Shown: positions 45,672-56,499 of the stretch, piece after piece
Layout: each line of letters begins with the position of its first letter
Position numbering within the stretch: the first letter of the stretch is position 1
DNA from: Collybia mongolica
Taxonomy: Eukaryota > Basidiomycota > Agaricomycetes > Agaricales > Clitocybaceae
NCBI GenBank assembly: GCA_013420905.1
Contig: JAAXNY010000001.1
Coordinates: forward strand, 3,968,001 to 4,032,000
DNA length: 64,000 nt
Direction of reading: 5' to 3'
Program-made: the position numbers and the translations under genes
Notes under the pieces: generated by a model
Told to the model about the DNA's origin: nothing
Seen by the model: the letters and a program-made list of their open reading frames with translations, nothing else
Database searches by the model: none

Positions 45672-48600
45672 ATGCCGACAGAGTCAATAGCTTCGTCCAA
45701 CTCTGGTGCCAGTATGGCCTCAGCAAATTAGTACAAGCACAGGCATAGCTAACCACGTATTTCAGACCCAACAGAACCCCTCTATCAGGTTAAACTCCTA
45801 TCGGCCCTTCGCAGTGGTGAGAAAACTTGTTTCTGTGCAACAAGCTTCATCTGACCCTGTTTGGGTTGGTCAGGCGATCCCGCTCTTATACATCCATTCC
45901 TCACGGAAATAGGGAAGGATAGACGAAAATCAGTAGAGAGTGACTTGGACACTGGTGCTGCTGCACTGCATCTCGCCGTTCGTTGTGGTTCAGGTAAGTC
46001 GCGACATGTATCCTACAGGGGTTCCATGTCTACATGTTCACATTGGCTTCCAGTTGATACCGTCGCCCTCCTTTTATCTCATCGCGCCATCTCTCCAAAT
46101 GGCATCCACCCTCCTGGCTCAGGAACGACTGCTTTACATCTCGCTGCGTCACTAGGGCGTGTCGACATTGTCAATTTACTCCTTGAGCAAGATACCATCA
46201 ATGACACGCTAAGGGATAGTCACGGAAGAACATGTAAAGATGTGGCAAGGAGTAAAGACATTATTCGAGCTATTGATGGTATGTTTGCCAGGCTTCAAAT
46301 TTCCGGGGCTTTAGAGGGAACACTGATCGGGGGGTTTTTTTTTGTTAGATTCCCATTCGTTCCTTAACGCATCATATCGATCTCTCCTTCGAAGCTATAT
46401 ACTCTCGCCCCTGTCTGAACCACCATCTCCCGCCCTTATCAACCTCCTTGACTCTCCCCGTATCCGGTTTGTAAACCTCTCGTATCTTGATGACGACTCG
46501 GGGACATCCCTGCTCCACGAGGCTGCCAGGCGCAAAGACTTGCGGCTGATTGAGCTTGCCGTTCGTGCTGGTGCTGATGTGTTCGTGAGGAATCGCAAAG
46601 GGAAGATGGCTTACGATGGGACCGGGAAGGATGATCGTGTAAGAGTGTTTCTCCGGCAATGTGCGTTCTATTTTCTGTTAGGCTCGCTATTCTGATTGGT
46701 TTCCTCGTCTCTAGTTGCTAATCATGATACCACCCTTATCGAAGTACCTGTCTCCGAGCCCCCAACCCTTCGTGGTTATCTTAATAAATACACCAATGTT
46801 GCCAAGGGATACAACACCCGCTGGTTCGTCCTTAAAGGCGGAGTTCTATCATGTATTTTTCATCCATCACCCAAGTTTCAATGTTATTTACTTGTGTACC
46901 CAGATTATCGCCATCAAGAAGACGAAACCGTCGCCAGCCGCGGTTCAATCTCCATGAAAACAGCTATCCTCAAGCCCTCACTCGGTACAGATCGCCTCCG
47001 CTTTGAAGTCCATTCTACCCCTTCCCGCGGACACCAATCTGTTCAGAAGTGGTATATGAAGGCGAACCATCCTGTCGAAGCATCGCGGTGGACTCAAGCT
47101 ATTGGCAAGAGTATTGAATGGTATAAACGCGATTCATCACCCACGACTGACTCTGAGGGCCGGAGAAAGAGTGCCGAAAGCGACTCGAGCGGCCTGAAGT
47201 CTATGCATTCAACACACTCGCAGACTCTAGCGCAAACACAGAGTCGTTTCTCAGGTACTCTCTTGAAGAAGAGCAGACAAGTATTCAGTGATCAGGCATC
47301 TGCCACGAGCTCCAAGGCGGATTTGCCTGGTTACAGCAGCAATGCCGCTGACCCCCCAAGCGAAGACGCGAGTCCAAGCTTACATCCGACCGGAGATGCA
47401 CCCGAGGATGGGGAGGGAGACGGAGATGATGAAGAAGGAGGTGACGATTCGTCTGGTGCGGAATCGGCATCAAGAGCCCCGCCTCATGATGCTGGATTTG
47501 AGTTGCACGGGAACTCGACGGCTGCCCAGATGGAGTTGACAGCACAGTTGTTGAACAACATTGTACTGCCACCAGAAGTAGAATCCCGCGCAAGGGAACT
47601 AAATGTGGCTGTGAAACAGTCGTTTGCTGTAGTGCAAGGTATGCTGAACGAGTATGTGCAGATGGTGCGGGAGCGGGAAGAGTGGTGGGCACGCATGCTG
47701 GAGAAAGAGAAACGACGCCAGAAATTCTGGGAGGAAAGCCTGGCGACAGTTGTGAAAGAAGGAGAAACATTGGAACGAGAATTGAGAGTCCGGAGTAGGA
47801 GGAGGGGGAGTCGATTCTTTGATGCTAGCGTGTCCGAAGGGCTAGGGACTATGAAGCACAGGCCATCAATATTGGGGGCACCCGCTGCTTCAACTGTCTT
47901 TGAGGAGCATGGAACAAGCGGGTACTTCCCAGTCCAATCCCCAGAACCTATCATTCCGGCTGGGGCAGAGATCCGACGGACACCTACTCGCTCTGAGACT
48001 CAGAATACAATAACTAAACCTCCGGCGATGGCTGGGGTCACCACCCCTGTTCCCTTGGCCTCACCGCCCAATCTTTTGTCCAGGCTTACGACAAAGTATG
48101 CTGATGAGGCAGACGAGGCCGATACCGATGATGAGGACGAGTTTTTCGATGCCATCGAGTCTGGCACGTTGCCCAATCTCATTGTCCCTGAGGCCCTCAC
48201 GCCCAAAACTCACGATTTCAAGAAGCTCCCATTCGATATAGAGCAGTATTCTGGGTATAAGGAACTGCGCAATACATTGAATCTAAGCGAGGAGAGGCCG
48301 AGTACAAGTTTGTGGTCGGTGTTGAAGCACAGTATTGGGAAAGATTTAACCAAGATCAGTTTCCCCGTTTTCTTCAATGAGCCGACGAGTATGTTGCAAC
48401 GAATGGTGAGTCCTACGGTGCTCATGATTAGTCCAAGGGCTAAGAAAACATTTTGTTACTTTCTTAGGCCGAAGATATGGAATTTGCGGAATGTCGTATG
48501 TACCTCTTGCCATCGATAAAAAGTGCATCACTCATGATTCTATAGTTGATGCAGCTGTGCGAGAGAAAGACCCCCTCAGACGACTGGCATTTGTCGCTGC

Positions 48601-49857
48601 ATTTGCTATGTCAAATTATTCTTCTACAATTGGCCGTATCGCTAAGCCTTTCAACCCTATGCTGGTAAATCACATTTTTGTTGTCAAATTTCATCAACTG
48701 AGGTCTTGTCTGGCACATTAGAGCGAAACCTTTGAATATGTTCGGTTTGATAGAGAATACCGATATGTATCGGAGCAAGTGAGCCATCATCCACCCATCT
48801 CCGCATGTTGGGCCGAATCTCCTTATTGGCATTACTACGGCGAGGTATGTTCGTAAATGTTGAGCCATTGCCTAATGCTGACATGACCCCGATCGTAGGT
48901 TGATGCACAGAACAAATTTATGGGTAAATCATTCGAGATTCGGCCCACCGGTATCGCGCATGTAGAGCTGCTCATCCCGGAGGAGCGTGGCCCAGGATAT
49001 CCTAAAGCTCCTGGTAAATCTGGAGAAGGCAAAGTGGTTGAGCATTACAGCTGGAAAAAAGTCACCACGAACGTGTCCGGATTTATACTTGGTTCTCCTA
49101 CAATTGACCATTACGGAGATATGATAGTATGTTATCGTATCTTCGAATTTGACAAGTTTACTAATCTCACCGGCGTCAGATTACGAATCATCGCACAGGT
49201 GACCAATGTATCTTGACGTTCAAGCCTCGGGGCTGGAGAGGACGAGATGCATATGAGATTGCGGGGCGAGTCATTGAGGCGTCAGACAGGGTTGCCTACG
49301 ACATCGCTGGTCGCTGGAACTCCCAATTGATCGCCAAACGCGCCGACGGTGGCTTGCTCAATCCAGATATCTCGTTACCCGATCCAAGCTCAACATCGCC
49401 GGCAGAGCTTCAGCACCATTTCCTCCTGTGGCAGAATTCTGAGAAACCCGCTGGCTCCCCGTTCAACCTGACGCCATTCGCCATTACCCTGAATGATTGT
49501 CCTAAGGACACATTAAAACGCTTCGTGTGCCCTACAGATTGTAGGTTGCGCCCTGATCAGCGGGCGTTCGAACTTGGGAAATATGAGCTTGCGAACGACC
49601 TGAAGAACGCTCAGGAGGAGAAGCAACGCTCCATTAGAAAGGCAAGAGAAGAAGGCCGGATGGCCCCACACAAGCCACGATGGTTTACAGCAGAAACAGA
49701 TGGTGACACGGGTGAACGGGTATGGACTCCCTCACGGGTGGGTGATACTCTGGAATATTGGGTAGAACGGGAAAGGGTTTGGAAGAAGGCTGGTGCAGTG
49801 GAATGGAAGAACGTAGATCCTATTTTTATTGAGGAACCGGACATTATCAAGCAGTAA
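45672..49857 (+). CDS. Oxysterol-binding protein: ankyrin - PH - FFAT - OSBP (Osh1/Osh2-type)
   Basis: Lipid transfer protein moving sterol/PI4P at membrane contact sites. Start [13 protein letters not shown] at 45672, spliced to [18 protein letters not shown] and [18 protein letters not shown]. Ankyrin repeats follow ([53 protein letters not shown]). The PH domain begins [20 protein letters not shown], then [10 protein letters not shown] and [15 protein letters not shown]. An acidic linker and coiled coil ([19 protein letters not shown]) come next, then a FFAT motif [11 protein letters not shown] (48139-48159) for VAP binding. The lipid-binding domain contains [20 protein letters not shown], the family signature EQVSHHPP (48773-48796) and [18 protein letters not shown]. 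It ends PDIIKQ. About 1190 residues. Domain order equals yeast Osh1/Osh2 without an obvious C-terminal anchor. Confidence 0.94.
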
Positions 49858-49869
49858 TTATGATAGTAT

Positions 49870-50920
49870 ACCCACGATTGTTGTTAAATGACATTGTGTA
49901 ATGCATTTTTATTTTCGGACTGTAGCCAAGTACTAGTACGCTCATAGAAAAGCTGCAAATCCAAGCCAAGGTCCCTTGGCATCGCGGGATCAAGGCAAGA
50001 TGTGACTTCCACAAACAATCAAGATTCAAGACGCTACCCAAACACTTTACATAAATACACTAGCAACCCTCCCAGAAGTCCCTAGACGCCCCAAACCAGG
50101 TGCCAGATTGTCAGAAATATGTATGATTTGTGTCTGTAGCCCAGTTAAAACTCACAACCCAAAAATATTTTCATCAACCAAAAGAGGTCCCGCTACGCGC
50201 CCTTTTTAGCATGGTTACCAGCTTTGCTAAAATCGACATTGTTTCGTGCAGAGGCTTACCAATAGCCACTATAGTTTGAGAGTGCCAACAGCTACAGCAA
50301 GGCAGCGCGTCGACCACTACGTCCAAATCTATCCTCGTGCATAAAGGCTCACCATAAACCCAGTGGTTTGCCGTATGCACCTAAATGTGGGAATAACCAT
50401 GCCTCCCACCCACCCGGACTCTAAACATATCCACAGCACTTTCAATATCCGAACTGGCAGCTTGATCTGCTAATCATGTGCTAACGCCCCGACCATTGGG
50501 CAAGGTCAGGATGGGACTTGGGTATAAAGCCTATCATCCACTGACTGAAATACGCACCCATGGTCATCTCTACAAATACCGACAGTGGGGAGTCACTACG
50601 AAGGGCAATAGGTCGCGAAAATGACGAGCTGGATACTGAAGATGATTCCGAGGGCACCAGCACCGACTTTACATCAACATGTCTGTGTGTCACTTCACCG
50701 CAGTGATGTCTATTTTCTGTGGGCCAAATCAGACAGCTTCCTACAAGCTCTGTGTGGAGTGCACTACTGTCATGGTACACAAGTATTCACCACCGGACCG
50801 AACGTGCCACAGAAAAAACTCCGACGATGAAGATGCAATACACAAGCGCTTGAGCTCTCGTCGACTTTACCTGATCAACCAGGAATCCATTCCACTTCAT
50901 CCCAGCCTATACCCTGATCT
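49870..50920. other. Intergenic, no gene recognised
   Basis: About 1 kb after the OSBP gene. Frames at 50481-50780 (minus) and 50621-51056 (plus) are short and without motifs. A TATATA at 50922-50927 is only a few bases from the zinc-finger ATG and so is too close to be its TATA box. Confidence 0.35.
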
Positions 50921-50931
50921 GTATATATCGC

Positions 50932-51162
50932 ATGGCAGACCTACCGCAAAAACGCACCAGAATCCAATCTGCTGCGACACAGTTGACACTAGTACCTCTT
51001 CCGACCATTCCCGTCACCAGGAATGTCGTGTCCGCCCGGGCCAAGTGGTGCTGTGACGTGTGCGATCTGAAGATGAATATTGCATCGAAAGAGTCTCATT
51101 TAATCGGCAAGAAACATGCTCAGCGAGTGGGTGAGCAAGCGACGGAAGACCCAGTAGATTGA
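50932..51162 (+). CDS. Small U1/matrin-type C2H2 zinc-finger protein
   Basis: A single exon of 76 residues, MADLPQKRTRIQSAATQL at the start. Residues 41-64 form one finger: WCCDVCDLKMNIASKESHLI then GKKHAQRV, that is C-x2-C-x11-12-H-x5-H. The Cys-Cys to His spacing and the GKKH ending are typical of zf-met/U1-like fingers, which bind double-stranded or structured RNA. The protein has little else. No splice signals are needed. An additional upstream exon cannot be excluded. Confidence 0.65.
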   Translation: MADLPQKRTRIQSAATQLTLVPLPTIPVTRNVVSARAKWCCDVCDLKMNIASKESHLIGKKHAQRVGEQATEDPVD

Positions 51163-51507
51163 TGGTGAAATTGCTCTGTTGTGTTTTGACGATGTGACTA
51201 CTGAACCTCCACTGTCAGTGTTGCAGGTCAGGAACACTTGTTAGCAGAGGTATACCCCCAGAGTCACATAACGCCACACCAATGCGGACCACCAACTTCC
51301 AAGAGAGGGAAGTGGACGACTGCGGCTGCGAGTCGCCTATGTCACAGACGGAGAAACCACAAACGTCGACAAAATACGATGTTTAGAAGTTAAACACATT
51401 ATTTGGATTTACCGAAAGAAAGTCGTAAACGTGAATAGTCCCAAAAAGTCCGAAACGTCGTTCAACCTCAAACATATCCACAAAGAACACCCAATAGAAC
51501 CAGGTCC

Positions 51508-53630
51508 TTAAGCTACAGATACAAGGTTGACAGCACCAGCCACAGGGCATTCTAGAGAAAGGGCACGTCGGTACATCAGCTTAGCGTTTCGGTGTTGCCG
51601 TCCAAGTTCTCGTTTCTGAGAACCGAAACATTTCTAGAACGCGCGGATGTCAGTAGGTGAGGTTCGTGTATAGGCTCTGAAAGCATACCTGGAAAATATC
51701 AAAGTCTTTCGTGAATAGATTGACCTGTGTAGACTGATCAAAGAGGCCAAAGAAAGAGCCATCTGCCCCCGCATTGACGTTAAGTGCAGCACCGGCGTTG
51801 ACACAGCCGTCGACGCTAGCACTAGTGGAAGTTGTCACCGCTGTGGTACCAGCAGCATCAGGGGCAACTGTAGCATTGACATTCGCTGCGGCATTCAGAG
51901 TCATCGTGACAGATGCGCTTGTATCAAGATCCAGGAAAATGGTTGCACCAGCCACGCCTCCTAAAGCAGAAACTCCAACATCTAGCCTTGGGATAAGATG
52001 TGCAGCTACGACTGCTTTAGAGGCGACTGATGGACTGACAGAGAGTTTAAGAGCTAACAGGGCCGTCAATGAAGCTATGGAAGGTCAATACAATCGATTG
52101 CGAAATGACTTACGGCCATTGCCTGGAGAAAACGAACCGCCTGATGGATGGTTTTGGGAAGGTGGGAAGAAGAGCTTGGCTCCATTGACACTGTAAGACA
52201 AACCAACCTTCATATCTACATCAATATCGAGCGTGGCTGTTGCCTGGCCGAGGATTTTGAATGTTGGGCCTATAGACAAGATACTAGCGTAAAAGTTAGG
52301 TGTGTGCAGATGCCATTACATTGAAATACTCTCACCCTGGAAGATCAAGTCCGGGAATTCCAACCTCGAATAAGGTTAATTTCCCTGAGTCGGCTTTCCC
52401 CTGTTTGAAATTTTTTATGAGGAAATTCATGTAGGAGGAGGGAAGAACTACAACCACGCACAGCAGCATTGCCGATGAGTTCGAGGGTCCCATCCAACTG
52501 GGCATCCATTCCGGTAAAGAGGCCAAATTCTGTCAGTTTGGGGGGAACGATCGTCCCAGCAGCGGCGACTCCCAAAGTGATTACTGCATGCGCCTTTGTC
52601 ACAACATCAGCATTGATGGAGGCGTCAAAAGCGGGGATGTCGCCAGCGGCAGGACATGAAATCGATTGAGAGAAAATAGGGAATGTGTTCGACACATCAA
52701 GAGGTGGGAGGTTTTTAGTCACATTCTCATCGAAGGAATTGAATTCTACGTGGATGCAAATGAGCGAGAGTGGATGTAGAAAGGTCGAGCATTGTGGCTT
52801 ACTGTCAAATGCGTCTTCGATGAAAGAAAGGAAACCACGTCGAGAATAGCGACTTCTTCTGCGCCGGGAAGGGGTAGGAGGTGTAACGGTGAGGTTTCCG
52901 TTATTGCCTGGGACTGTGGATCCCTGAATGGCGATATTAACCTCCCCAGTCCTGGTAGTTTTTTTGTTATCAACTTCCGGTAAAGCCACGTAACATTTAT
53001 GAGAGGAGGGAATACTCACTGTTCAGGATCTATAGCTGCGAAATTGGCATCAAGCGCAAGGGCTCGAACCTGTGGCGCTGAGCCGTCGCGCCGAATGAGA
53101 CGTTTGGCCAAGTCTGCAGGAATGGTCTGATCTTTTGGTATCCATGACTTTGCTACACGTGCAAAAGCGCTTTGGCCACACTAAATGTCCCCCGGTTACG
53201 ATAACCCCCAGTCAATAAGGAGAACCATCATCTCACATCATCTGGTAGTCTAACCAACTTCCCGACAGCGCCAGTATTCTGGTCAAGATGGGAACAGCCC
53301 GCTCTGGTGGTATCTTCATCATTACAGACGAGTCGGATATCCTGCGCGAGCGCATCCTTTTTACAACCAAGTATCGTCCACCCGGCTGCGGCGGTTATAT
53401 CGGATATAGCATCGGGCGAACCCCACTGATAATTAAGTTGGACAGCAGACCTGATGACCGAACGTAAAATTAGATACACTCACAATTTTCAGAGATCCCG
53501 AAACATCGGTAGACACGGGTAGGTCATACGAACATTCGCCTTGGAAGCACGGCTTTGACCAGTCGTTGGCGGCTAAAACGTGTGCGGAGTTCGATACAAC
53601 CGCCAAAATAACCAGAGGTAAGGATAACAT
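51508..53630 (-). CDS. Secreted protein of unknown function (DUF7223-like)
   Basis: Start MLSLPLVILAVVSNSAHVLA, a clear signal peptide, at 53630, then ANDWSKPCFQGECSYDLPVS. Later exons contain WTILGCKKDALAQDIRLVCN, DQTIPADLAKRLIRRDGSAP, FNSFDENVTKNLPPLDV, FPIFSQSISCPAAG, LGVAAAGTIVPPKLTEFGLF, LTLFEVGIPGLDLPG and DIDVDMKVGLSYSVNGAKL. The C-terminus reads CFGSQKRELGRQHRNAK and ends LVSVA at 51508. About seven exons, roughly 550 residues, Ala/Val/Thr-rich beta-type sequence with conserved Cys. Such proteins are common in Agaricomycetes (I assign DUF7223 from memory of the family, low certainty). Possibly a wall or adhesion component. Confidence 0.7.
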
Positions 53631-53849
53631 AGTGCCGAAGGTCGCGATACAGGTGTGTGAAGAAGGCGCCGACCTGGGCGACACAAGCGAACGAAACGAG
53701 GAAAGATAGGAAAGAAGAGAAAAATAGAAAAGAATGATGGATACAGATGAGCACCATAGATTATAAGCCCTTAAGCTCGTAGGCACTTGGCCTTCGGAGG
53801 ATAACACGATCGAGACCAAGTATCATATGCGTAACCAGGCTTTTGAGAA

Positions 53850-54890
53850 AGGTGGCAGAATTGTTGTGTCGACATGGCCACGACTACACGTACTAGACAA
53901 TTGACAGATGGAAGAGCCCGTTATACTGAAGTTTCGCAAGCGTAGAATCAACTGAACTTGACGATAGGAAAGGAAGCCCTAATGAATCATGAAGATCAAG
54001 ATGCACGGGTGGTGATGGAAATGATGAACCATGACACATCTTGTCCATCAGGAGGGTTGTCCGCTTGGCCTGAGATAAGTGACCAGTTATGAAGTAAAGT
54101 GCAAAGTACGGCGGGGAATCCGGGAGAACGTATATTCTTGGGCGTTCGCTGGTGAAGAGACCCCACACTACAGGGAAGCTTCTCAAGTTCGAGGAGGTCG
54201 GGGAGCAACATGTGCCGGTGTAAGGGCCGCTTGGTTATTTTCAGAAATAGCCCCTGGATGAAATCCGGTGCGAAGTTCATCCGTTGAGTATGTCAGGGTG
54301 TGTCAAGATATGTATAAGCAGTGGCTCTGACCTTGCTCTAACATGCGGCGAGGCAGACTGCCAGACGATGACACGGAATACCCATGAGGTTAAGTGACAA
54401 GAAAATCTTGTGATTGCTCGAGTGATTCCGTTCGGGATTATCAGCAATCATGCTTCTGCCCGACAACGAGCATGAGCATTATGTAGAGCTCATGGATACA
54501 AGTTCTACCGCCCAAACACGTTGCACGGTTTAGGACTGAATTGATTCCTCTCCCAGATGGCCTCACCCTTCCGGTTGTGGGGAGGGCGAGCTTTCGGGTG
54601 GAGCAGAGTAGAAGAAACTTGCTGTGAGATTAAACATGGAAACATCCAGGGTGGGATGATTGTGCTTGGGTGAGTACAGGGCCATCATATGAACCAGGCT
54701 GTCGGGCGAAAAGGCTGTGAACGGACAACGGACCGGCATTTAAACCTTAAACTTGGTCCGTAAACTCCGGTAATCTACACTAGGATGATCGTTGACCTGA
54801 TATCAGATATTCAATAACTTTACAAAAAACATATCCTAGACGAAATACATAAGTACTTATTGTTCGACCTTGCGTCCGGTAGACAGTATC
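53850..54890. other. Intergenic, no gene recognised
   Basis: Upstream of the secreted-protein gene (minus) and downstream of oxidase copy 2 (minus). No motif-bearing frame seen on either strand. Confidence 0.35.
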
Positions 54891-54893
54891 AAG

Positions 54894-56361
54894 TTACAAA
54901 TTGGATTTCACCGCTCCAGAGTTCGTAATTTCCACCTCCAAACCCTTCAATATGTTCAACACGTCCCCAGCACATCCAAACGACAACGTAAAGCCTGAGC
55001 CGCCATGTCCATATGAGTGAATGACACGGCTCGCCGTGCCGTCCTTTTTCCACCGCATCTCACGTTCGACACGCACGCCTTCATCAGTAAGGGGGCGAAG
55101 GCCTTGGACGAAGGGGGTTTCGTCATATTCGGCGTTAGCCAAGCCGGGAACGAAATCGTTGCAACGCTTCCTCATGCGAACAATCTCAGGGCTGTCCAAG
55201 GTAAGGTCTAGCGCATCAACGTCCGGCTGTGCCAAGCCTGAGAAAAATAAGCCCATGCACGATCCTAAATTAGAACTGTGCTTACCACCAAGAATCAGAA
55301 CTTTGTCATTGCGTGGAACAATAAAAACTATGTCCTCCATATCCTCAGCCGCGGTATCATCGTGCGAGACACACAGCGCTTCTTTCACTATTGGGAATCT
55401 CGACCCGTCGTTGACTACGCGTATCAGGGCGCCGCGTAAAGGGTATACTTTCGGGTCTACAGCAAGCTCGGCCGCGCCCAGAGCGGCTGCGTTCACGATA
55501 GCGTCGACGCCATATTCTAAGCGAAGCTTATCCTCCTGCTCTAGCAAATCGCCATGGATGCGTTTCGTGACGAACCGTGCGCCTTTCGATGCAACAGTAT
55601 TGCGCAGCCATACCATATACTGGTCTGTGTCAACAACAGGCGCGAGATGCTGATAAGAGTCGACGACACCAGCCTCCTGGTTAACAGCGTGAGCCGTGAT
55701 AAGGCTTCGATCACGCTTGAATCCTTGAATCTTAGGAGAGAGATTAATGAGTGAATGGTAGGTTACGAGGCTTTGGTAACGATACATACTTCGCTAGCAG
55801 ACTTGATTTCGTTCATCTTACAAAGCTGCGATGGAAATTCCTCAAGGGGTTTGGAGAAGAAGAAGTTAGCCATCCGCATCCGTACGCCGTGCTCTTCGGC
55901 GGGAAGGATCCGCATCAGCTCGTCGAAAGCTCGGTATACGGTCATGCACCACCGTTTCGACTTCTCAAGGGAGACGACATTTCTGTGCTGCCCGCACACC
56001 GCGGGCGGCCACTCCCATCTAAAGGCGTACATGAGAGCAGCTTTAACCTGCGATAAAGGGGACCTACAAGGCTCCTGCAATTTGAGAGGTTATCCTATCA
56101 GGTATCGATGCCCATTTTTCCGCAACGACGGTGACTTGATATCCTGCATCCAAAAGGGCCCACGCGGTCTAGTCGAGTCGTAAGGATTAAGAGAAGAGGG
56201 GGTAAATTTATCAAACCCACCGTTAAACCAGTGACACCCCCGCCAATGACGAGGACTTTCTTGATTGACTTAAAGTTGTTTCGCCTGTAGACGGGGCCTT
56301 CCTGCAAAACAAGCTCCTTTCCAGAGAGGCGAAGATGGAAGTCAACGGGTGTAGTAGACAT
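54894..56361 (-). CDS. FAD-dependent D-amino-acid oxidase-like protein, copy 2 (inverted)
   Basis: Inverted paralogue of the gene at 42391-43848, with the same intron positions and about 90% or more identical residues over the long central exon by eye. Start MSTTPVDFHLRLSGKELVLQ at 56361. FAD fold: KKVLVIGGGVTGLT. Shared landmarks are VNQEAGVVDSYQHLAPVVDT and HGDLLEQEDKLRLEYGVDAI. The C-terminal signature is VIHSYGHGGSGFTLSFGCA. The protein ends KSNL, so the last tripeptide is SNL where copy 1 has SRL, the canonical PTS1. The intron before GLAQPDVD is also homologous (TTTTCTCAG acceptor). Both look intact. It is followed on the same strand, upstream, by the chitinase and the etherase-kinase fusion. 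Confidence 0.88.
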
Positions 56362-56427
56362 GTGAAAGGAAGTATTTGATTTAGGTTTCAGTAGACAGTA
56401 TTGGAGAGCGTATGGTTTTTCCCTGCC

Positions 56428-56470
56428 CTTTTATACATCCACATTCACCTATAAACGGAGCTGTATTTGC
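56428..56470 (-). promoter_or_regulatory. Core promoter of oxidase copy 2 (duplicated)
   Basis: Read on the minus strand: CTCCGTTTATAGGTGAATGT, then GGATGTATAAAAGG. It matches the copy 1 promoter base for base at most positions, with the TATAAAAG at 56428-56435. Further upstream (to about 56495, minus) a TGTCACC...CGGTTAGTCT stretch also resembles copy 1, so the duplication includes at least about 100-150 bases of promoter. Confidence 0.6.
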
Positions 56471-56499
56471 TCCAGACTAACCGAGGTGACATTGCACCC

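Noticed and set aside
50621..51056. Plus-strand frames overlapping the zinc-finger gene
   Set aside because: Alternate-frame reading with no motifs; the 50932 frame carries the finger.
55021..55653. 210-codon plus-strand frame in oxidase copy 2
   Set aside because: Antisense shadow; the same shadow occurs opposite copy 1 (43122-43583), as expected from the shared coding sequence.
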